From assembly GCA_003024985.2 (NCBI GenBank), contig PXIH01S0007599.1: DNA of 12,456 nucleotides, one strand, 5' to 3'. A program made the position numbers and the translations under genes. Source of the DNA: Euperipatoides rowelli (taxonomy: Eukaryota > Onychophora > Udeonychophora > Euonychophora > Peripatopsidae). A model generated the notes under the pieces. It worked only from the letters and a program-made list of their open reading frames with translations, was not told where the DNA came from and did not search any database. How positions within the stretch are numbered: position 1 is the first letter of the stretch; every line of letters starts with the position of its first letter. This document shows, in pieces, positions 8,418 to 12,456 of the stretch.

Positions 8418-8582
8418 CTGTAATCAACAATACAAAACGTTTGGAAAATAGTCTAAAAATTAGTTATAACATAACGCATACAAAATCATTTCTACACTAA
8501 TTATTATTTAACACTATAGTATGAAAATTAAATTCATTCATTTGACGCTTGCTAGGATCAATTTGATCAAAATAATGCTTAC
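8418..8582 (-). other. Intron 1 of the Atg1/ULK gene
   Basis: A short 165-bp intron between two confident coding exons. It has the donor GTAAGC after the Lys-Lys codons and the acceptor TACAG before Lys-Thr-Asp. It contains no recognisable insertion, in contrast to the 2.48-kb intron 2, which has gathered several. Confidence 0.9.
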
Positions 8583-8672
8583 TTTTTTATTTCGCCCTTT
8601 AAACACAACTGCGAAAGCACCATGGCCTATGAGATCCTTTTTATAATACTCGAAATCTCCGACCGTTTCCAT
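8583..8672 (-). CDS. Atg1: Atg1/ULK autophagy-initiating Ser/Thr kinase, exon 1 (start codon)
   Basis: This exon encodes the N-terminus of the kinase that starts autophagosome formation in the Atg1/ULK-Atg13-FIP200 complex in the cytosol (known family role). The 30 codons begin [18 protein letters not shown] and continue [12 protein letters not shown]. The glycine-rich ATP loop is GHGAFAVV at residues 16-23. Vertebrate ULK2 starts very similarly (MEVVGDFEY). The start is secure because a TAA stop in frame immediately precedes the ATG. A GTAAGC donor ends the exon in phase 0. Exons 1-3 give residues 1-78 with an intact ATP loop, Lys39 and Glu56. The catalytic HRD and DFG region and the C-terminal EAT/MIT domain lie beyond the window. 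Transcription runs right to left. Any untranslated exon or promoter above 8672 could not be placed. The 60-codon plus-strand ORF over it is a shadow. Confidence 0.94.
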
Positions 8673-9318
8673 TTAGGTATACGCGTTAATATTAATAGTT
8701 CCCTCATAGAAATGATGTTACTGTTATGGTGCACCAGCTCTACAGGGATATTAATAATATGGCATGCTGCTGTACTAATGATGAAATCATACAGATTGAT
8801 TTGATGATCAGCTTATTTCAATCCTTATTATTTACTAGAAACCTTTTCACCTGCTCCCAAAAAAAAAACTTGTAAATGGTATAGGCAACTAAAATTTAGA
8901 CGAATGATAATTTAATGTATCCATGTTTTCTATAAAATGGTGGGGAATAAATGTATTCCATTAACATTGCCTGTACGATATGACGAAATAAGTCTTCTAA
9001 ATAATGTATTAGAGAGAAAAACACTATAAAAACATTGGCTGCATACAGACGTAAATAGAATTTCGGGGGTGTTCTTACGCACTAAATAGTTATTCATAAC
9101 ATCAGTTGATCAGATTTCGTCCTTTAGTTAATAAAACGGAAACTATAGTGAATGCAATATAAATACATTTATTTATTACAACAGTCTGAGTTGCAGTATA
9201 TTATATAAAGAATAAATAATGTATTTATTTTTATATGGTAATTGCGAGCGCAAGCATACATCTCGCAACATTCACATTTCTCGTGAGATAAATTCGTAAT
9301 ATTTTTCTGCGCTGCCTC
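8673..9318. other. Upstream region of the kinase gene
   Basis: This should hold the 5' UTR and promoter of the minus-strand kinase gene, but I cannot place a TATA box, initiator or upstream splice site with confidence. From about 9240 the sequence becomes richer in CpG (gcgagcgc, ctcgcaac, ctcgtgag), which may mark a promoter shared with a plus-strand transcript starting near 9319. Confidence 0.35.
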
Positions 9319-9669
9319 ATGGCGAACGAATCTTTCCACGTGTTGTGTAATAATTTTTCAATTTTTCCTTATTTATTTTTTAAACCAATTGCTACAGAAT
9401 TATATTTGCATACAATATCGAGGAAAAAAAAAGCGAAGCTGCTCCAGGTAGAAATATCTGAAGCTGATACTATAGCGTTGGTAAGTATATTGCTATTTTT
9501 GATATACAGTAGATATTGCCTCACGTCACCTTTTTGCCAACGTTACCGTCGCAATACTAGCATATGCGAAGAAAACCACCATTTTGCATCAGGCCTTGTA
9601 AGTTTAATTTTGTTTAAACCGTTACTATATAGGACAATCATTAAATTTTACATGCATGGAGAGGATTAA
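9319..9669 (+). CDS. Unassigned 116-codon ORF, possible first exon of a divergent gene
   Basis: I do not recognise this ORF. It is the longest in the window, starts MANESFHVLCNN in a CpG-richer patch and runs to a TAA at 9667-9669. It has a basic stretch (SRKKKAK, about residues 34-40) and a hydrophobic run of about 14 residues (TIALVSILLFLIYS, about residues 51-64). Two good donor-like GTAAGT sites lie inside it, at 9481 and 9598. If it is an exon, the coding part may stop at either site, giving 54 or 93 residues. A weak resemblance of the LVSILL...RY...PF segment to the N-terminus of PIF/Harbinger transposases was considered but is not convincing. It may be a chance ORF. Confidence 0.25.
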   Translation: MANESFHVLCNNFSIFPYLFFKPIATELYLHTISRKKKAKLLQVEISEADTIALVSILLFLIYSRYCLTSPFCQRYRRNTSICEENHHFASGLVSLILFKPLLYRTIIKFYMHGED

Positions 9670-10300
9670 TTGTATGTTTTTTGTTGGTCATTGTTTATTA
9701 TTGATTGTTTGCATCATTAAAATCAAATCGTAGAGGGCGGGTAGGTTCTATTAACGTTGTGTCATAAACATTTAGGTGAACTTGATCATGGAATTTTAAA
9801 ATATTTCAACGTAAACAAAATTAAATAAATACAATTTAATATTGTAATAAACATAAGGATGACGTGAAATTTTTATGCATGCTAATGTTATGACTTATGC
9901 TTAATGGCAATTTTGTGACCATGGTGTTACTAAATATAGACTAGTATAGATTACATGAGCCAAGTAGGCACGATAGGCTGTTTATTGATAAGCTACAGTA
10001 TTTACAATTTTTATTCGATAGCTTTCAAAATTTTATTTGACTGACATATTTTATGTTTTATTGCCTGTGTAAATGAGTTTATAGCACTTGACGATTGTCA
10101 GTAGGAGCAAGACAAACAGAATGAAACAAGATACTGAGCCTGAATCCCCACTCCCCCTCATCTACAATAACAAAAATTTTATTTTATATTAAAATTAAAT
10201 TACAGTATTTAAGAATGCTGTCCTATTTTCATATATCAGAATTTTGTTCCCTAGAGTTTGAACATGCATGTTTGAATAAAACGTATAGATTATAATCAAA
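9670..10300. other. Intergenic stretch, no gene recognised
   Basis: AT-rich, with no assignable ORF, no terminal repeats and no splice-bounded coding segment that I could identify on either strand. Confidence 0.5.
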
Positions 10301-10387
10301 TCTCTTAGGAAATTATTAAATTAGGCTAGACGTAACAGATTTTNTCTCTTAGGAAATTATTAAATTAGGCTAGACGTAACAGATTTT
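10301..10387. repeat. Exact 43-bp duplication around a single N (probable assembly join)
   Basis: The 43 bases at 10301-10343 recur exactly at 10345-10387, separated only by the N at 10344, and the second copy runs into a long poly-T tract. An exact copy with a lone N between is what results when two overlapping contig ends are joined without merging, with the homopolymer as the cause of the break. A real tandem duplication is less likely. Confidence 0.75.
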
Positions 10388-10929
10388 TTTTTTTTTTTTT
10401 TCAATTTTATACACTGTAGTCTACTGAAAGTTTGAGAGTTTGATTTCACTTAAATGTATTTAAATGGTAACAAAGTTCGTGAGAAACTTAATATTTGTTA
10501 TGAACATTGTGGAAAAATAAGAATTTAGTGTATTTTACATTAGGATCATGTATTCATTACAAGCCGCCATAAATATAAACATGAGAAATTTTATCTATAA
10601 CAGGTAGTGACCTTTTTTTTCTATACCGGTGCATTGCATTTCAAAAAAAACGAAAGCGTGTTAAAAGATACAACTGTACCTCGATTTACAAGACTAATGA
10701 ATGATTTTTACCATGTTTTTAATCGTTAGCCTATTTGTATAAAAATATGTTTTGTCCACTTTTCCAAAAAAAAAAAAAAACTACCGTAACTTAGGCTACT
10801 TGTAAAAAAAAAAAAAAGTGCAAATGTGGAAGCCACATTTTTTTTCCATTTATGCAGAATAAATGACTATCAAACTTATTGAAATCAAATTTGTTTATAG
10901 TTTGTTTTGTTTTTTAAGTGTCGACTAAT
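10388..10929. other. AT-rich stretch with homopolymer runs, no gene recognised
   Basis: Contains several long A or T runs (to about 10401, near 10770 and near 10806) and no assignable coding sequence. The stretch just before 10930 may already be part of the R2-like relic, but no motif is visible. Confidence 0.45.
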
Positions 10930-11049
10930 AAAAAACAAAAAACCCCAAGGAATAACAATACAGAAGAATCTCCTTACCTAGTATCATGTAGGGTACAAGC
11001 TTTATACAAAATACATGTTGCACTGTTTAGAAAACTTACTACCGGATTG
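10930..11049 (+). pseudogene. Probable 5' part of the R2-like reverse transcriptase relic
   Basis: One frame reads NNNTEESPYLVSCRVQALYK, then KLTTG up to the insertion. This resembles the fingers motif of R2-clade reverse transcriptases (xxxxEYRPITVSSxxxRLxxKIL), but Arg and Ile of RPI are changed. The evidence is partly positional. If the 441-bp insertion and one target copy are removed, this motif lies about 55-60 codons before the catalytic LDLVKAF motif, close to the usual spacing in this clade. The frame runs on through the left arm of the inserted element, which gives a misleading 65-codon ORF. Confidence 0.45.
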
Positions 11050-11490
11050 GGTTACGGTACGCTTTTATCAGCAGGCAGCGTTAAAAAAATATGCAACTTA
11101 TATTTAAGGAATTAATAGATTTGACACTCGCTTTCAATTTGGGTTATGGAAGAACACTTCGTTTTGGATACATTTTGATCGTTTAAAAAAAACGAGCTTG
11201 TTTTTGCACTATTTTATATCAGCGGAAGAGATATTATCTAGTTTACCGTTTTTTGGATGAAGGAAGTATCCTTCCTTCATCCACCGCTAGGTGGTATCTA
11301 AAACAAATGGCGTTATAATGACAAACGATTATTAAAAAAAGGTGTTTTTTTTATAAAACAATCAATATCTATAGAGAACAAGGTGTACATCCATNGCCCA
11401 AATTGAAGGTGAGTGTCACATCTATTAATTCCTTAAAAATAAGTTGCATATTTTATTAACGGTACCTGCTAATAAAAGCGTACCGGAACC
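11050..11490. mobile_element. 441-bp palindromic foldback MITE with 8-bp target duplication
   Basis: The ends are GGTTACGGTACGC and, in reverse complement, GGTTCCGGTACGC. The outer 100 bases of each side (11050-11149 and 11391-11490) pair without gaps at 89 of 100 positions by hand count. Weaker pairing continues inward to a perfect 11-bp stem GGATGAAGGAA/TTCCTTCATCC (11255-11265 and 11272-11282), only about two bases from the exact centre. A direct repeat CCGGATTG flanks the element (11042-11049 and 11491-11498). There is no coding capacity. The 8-bp target and GG- end would fit Merlin or an unusual hAT or P-like group, but the superfamily cannot be decided. The N at 11395 lies in the right arm. 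Confidence 0.85.
11255..11282. repeat. Central perfect hairpin of the palindromic MITE
   Basis: An 11-bp perfect stem with a 6-base loop (GTATCC) forms the turn of the large foldback structure. Just outside it CCACCGCTAGGTGG (11281-11294) contains a second small palindrome (CCACC/GGTGG), and AGCGG at 11221 pairs with CCGCT at 11284. Confidence 0.85.
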
Positions 11491-11498
11491 CCGGATTG

Positions 11499-12112
11499 TT
11501 CCACAGATGATCATACATTCACAGTTGGGAGAATTCTAGAAGAAAGATGGAAAGGAGGCTAAAAACTTATGTAGTGGCACTGGACCTGGTAAAGGCCTTT
11601 GACTCCGTCAGACATGAAGCAATCATCTCAATTCTGAAACACAGGAAGGTAGGCTACCTCATAAAATGATTTAACAGAATAATTACTCAATAAGGATATC
11701 ATGATCCAGTGGTGTGGTCAAAGGTCCCAGAAAATCGTGAAAGGGGTAGGTGTAAAGCAAGGATGTCCCTTATCACCCATATTATTCAACGTAGCCATAG
11801 ATGAAGTGCTGCAAACAGCAGCTGAAGTACTCCCATTTATTAATCTCATGCAAGAAAATCATGCAACACTTCCTTTAATACTGGTTTTGCAGAGGATATA
11901 CTTTTAGTTGCAGATCACCAACAAGAAGTCCAGGAATTAATCAACGAACTGACTGGTCTATTTGCACCCATAAGATTAAAGATTAACTCGAAGAAATGCC
12001 AGATGCTTTTAAAATATCCCTTAGCCATAGTTCCACGAATTGGGAAGATATAAATAGAAGGAAAACCACTTGGTACAGTCTTAAGTACCTGGGAATCACA
12101 ATCACTTAACTC
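11499..12112 (+). pseudogene. R2-like non-LTR reverse transcriptase relic
   Basis: At least four frame pieces give the palm of an R2-clade-like reverse transcriptase. VALDLVKAFDSVRHEAI (from about 11574) is motif A with its catalytic Asp. GVGVKQGCPLSPILFNVAID (about 11740-11800) is motif B. GFAEDILLVAD (from 11883) is the catalytic box, normally FADD, with the first Asp changed to Glu. FAPIRLKINSKKCQML (about 11962-12009) is the motif after it, IEGKPLG starts at 12052 and KYLGITIT ends in TAA at 12107-12109. This order is known for the R2/NeSL side of non-LTR elements. Frameshifts, internal stops and the altered catalytic box show it is inactive. The C-terminal zinc-knuckle and restriction-like endonuclease region is not visible. 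ORFs at 11701-11907 (+) and 11915-12127 (-) are a fragment and a shadow. Confidence 0.8.
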
Positions 12113-12456
12113 CTTAAAAATAGACATTATATGAAATGTTGTACCCGGATGTAAGCGTCTTGATGGATGCTTCGTTCTTATAGTTTTGTAAATATTTCAA
12201 TCTTTAAGTTCTAATTATGTTTTTTAAAATTATTATTTTGAGTCCTGTTTATGCAATTAGTGTCAACCTTTTGGCTTTTTGAATTCGCAGTGGATTTATC
12301 CAGGTTAGAAGCATATTTGTTCCTGATTGGCGATTTAGACTTTTTCAGTGCCGTGGGTTGCCATCATGATTAAGCTGGTCTCATTATTTATTTTAAAACA
12401 TTTGTTTGTCCATAATTCCTGGATATTTCAAATTTTTCTTTCCTGTTTGGTTCAAA
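12113..12456. other. Right-end stretch, no gene recognised
   Basis: About 340 bp with no assignable motif after the R2-like relic. It may be the decayed remainder of that element or unrelated DNA. A TTCGCAG acceptor-like site near 12285 is followed by an open stretch that I could not match to any protein. Confidence 0.4.

Noticed and set aside
9479-9660. PIF/Harbinger transposase N-terminus in the 9319-9669 ORF
   Set aside because: The resemblance rests on a few scattered residues, and no catalytic DDE motif, terminal repeats or 3-bp target duplication were found.
10918-11115. 65-codon ORF as a gene
   Set aside because: Its second half is the terminal inverted repeat of the palindromic element. 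Only the first half can be interpreted, as a reverse transcriptase remnant.

Overview
The window is about 12.5 kb of AT-rich eukaryotic DNA from an animal, most probably an arthropod and probably an insect. Three observations point that way. The only convincing host gene, read on the minus strand, encodes the start of an autophagy kinase (Atg1/ULK family), and its third exon matches the insect form of the protein as I recall it. There are phase-0 spliceosomal introns and many decayed transposons. A short TTAGG-type (arthropod telomere-like) repeat is also present. There are no bacterial operons, rRNA, tRNA or CRISPR arrays that I can see.

Layout, left to right. Positions 1-5795 appear to be intron 3 of the kinase gene, since no fourth exon is visible and it must lie left of the window. 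This intron holds the end of a hAT-like transposon (1-98), a dead hAT transposase 3' end with its terminus (863-1349), a possible TIR pair at 3199 and 4421, and between those two a broken C-terminus of a CR1/L2-like retrotransposon (3840-4172) followed by TTAGG-type units (4286-4300). Kinase exon 3 is at 5796-5846. Intron 2 (5847-8324) contains a 170-bp hAT MITE with a perfect 8-bp target duplication (6827-6996) and a minus-strand jockey/CR1-like reverse transcriptase relic (about 7115-8270). That relic is itself split by a 440-bp non-autonomous element with a perfect 8-bp target duplication (7226-7665). Exon 2 is at 8325-8417 and exon 1, with the start codon, is at 8583-8672.

Upstream of the kinase start, a CpG-richer patch at about 9240-9600 carries an unassigned 116-codon plus-strand ORF, possibly the first exon of a divergent gene. 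Positions 10301-10387 hold an exact 43-bp duplication around a single N, probably an assembly join. The right end (about 10930-12112) is a dead R2-like reverse transcriptase copy interrupted by a 441-bp element (11050-11490). That element is close to one long inverted repeat and is flanked by an 8-bp duplication.

The kinase is the only gene for which a cellular job can be stated. Everything else recognisable is mobile-element debris, and two relics are interrupted by younger TIR elements whose target duplications are still exact. I did not recognise any previously undescribed enzymatic system. The most unusual structure is the palindromic element at 11050-11490.
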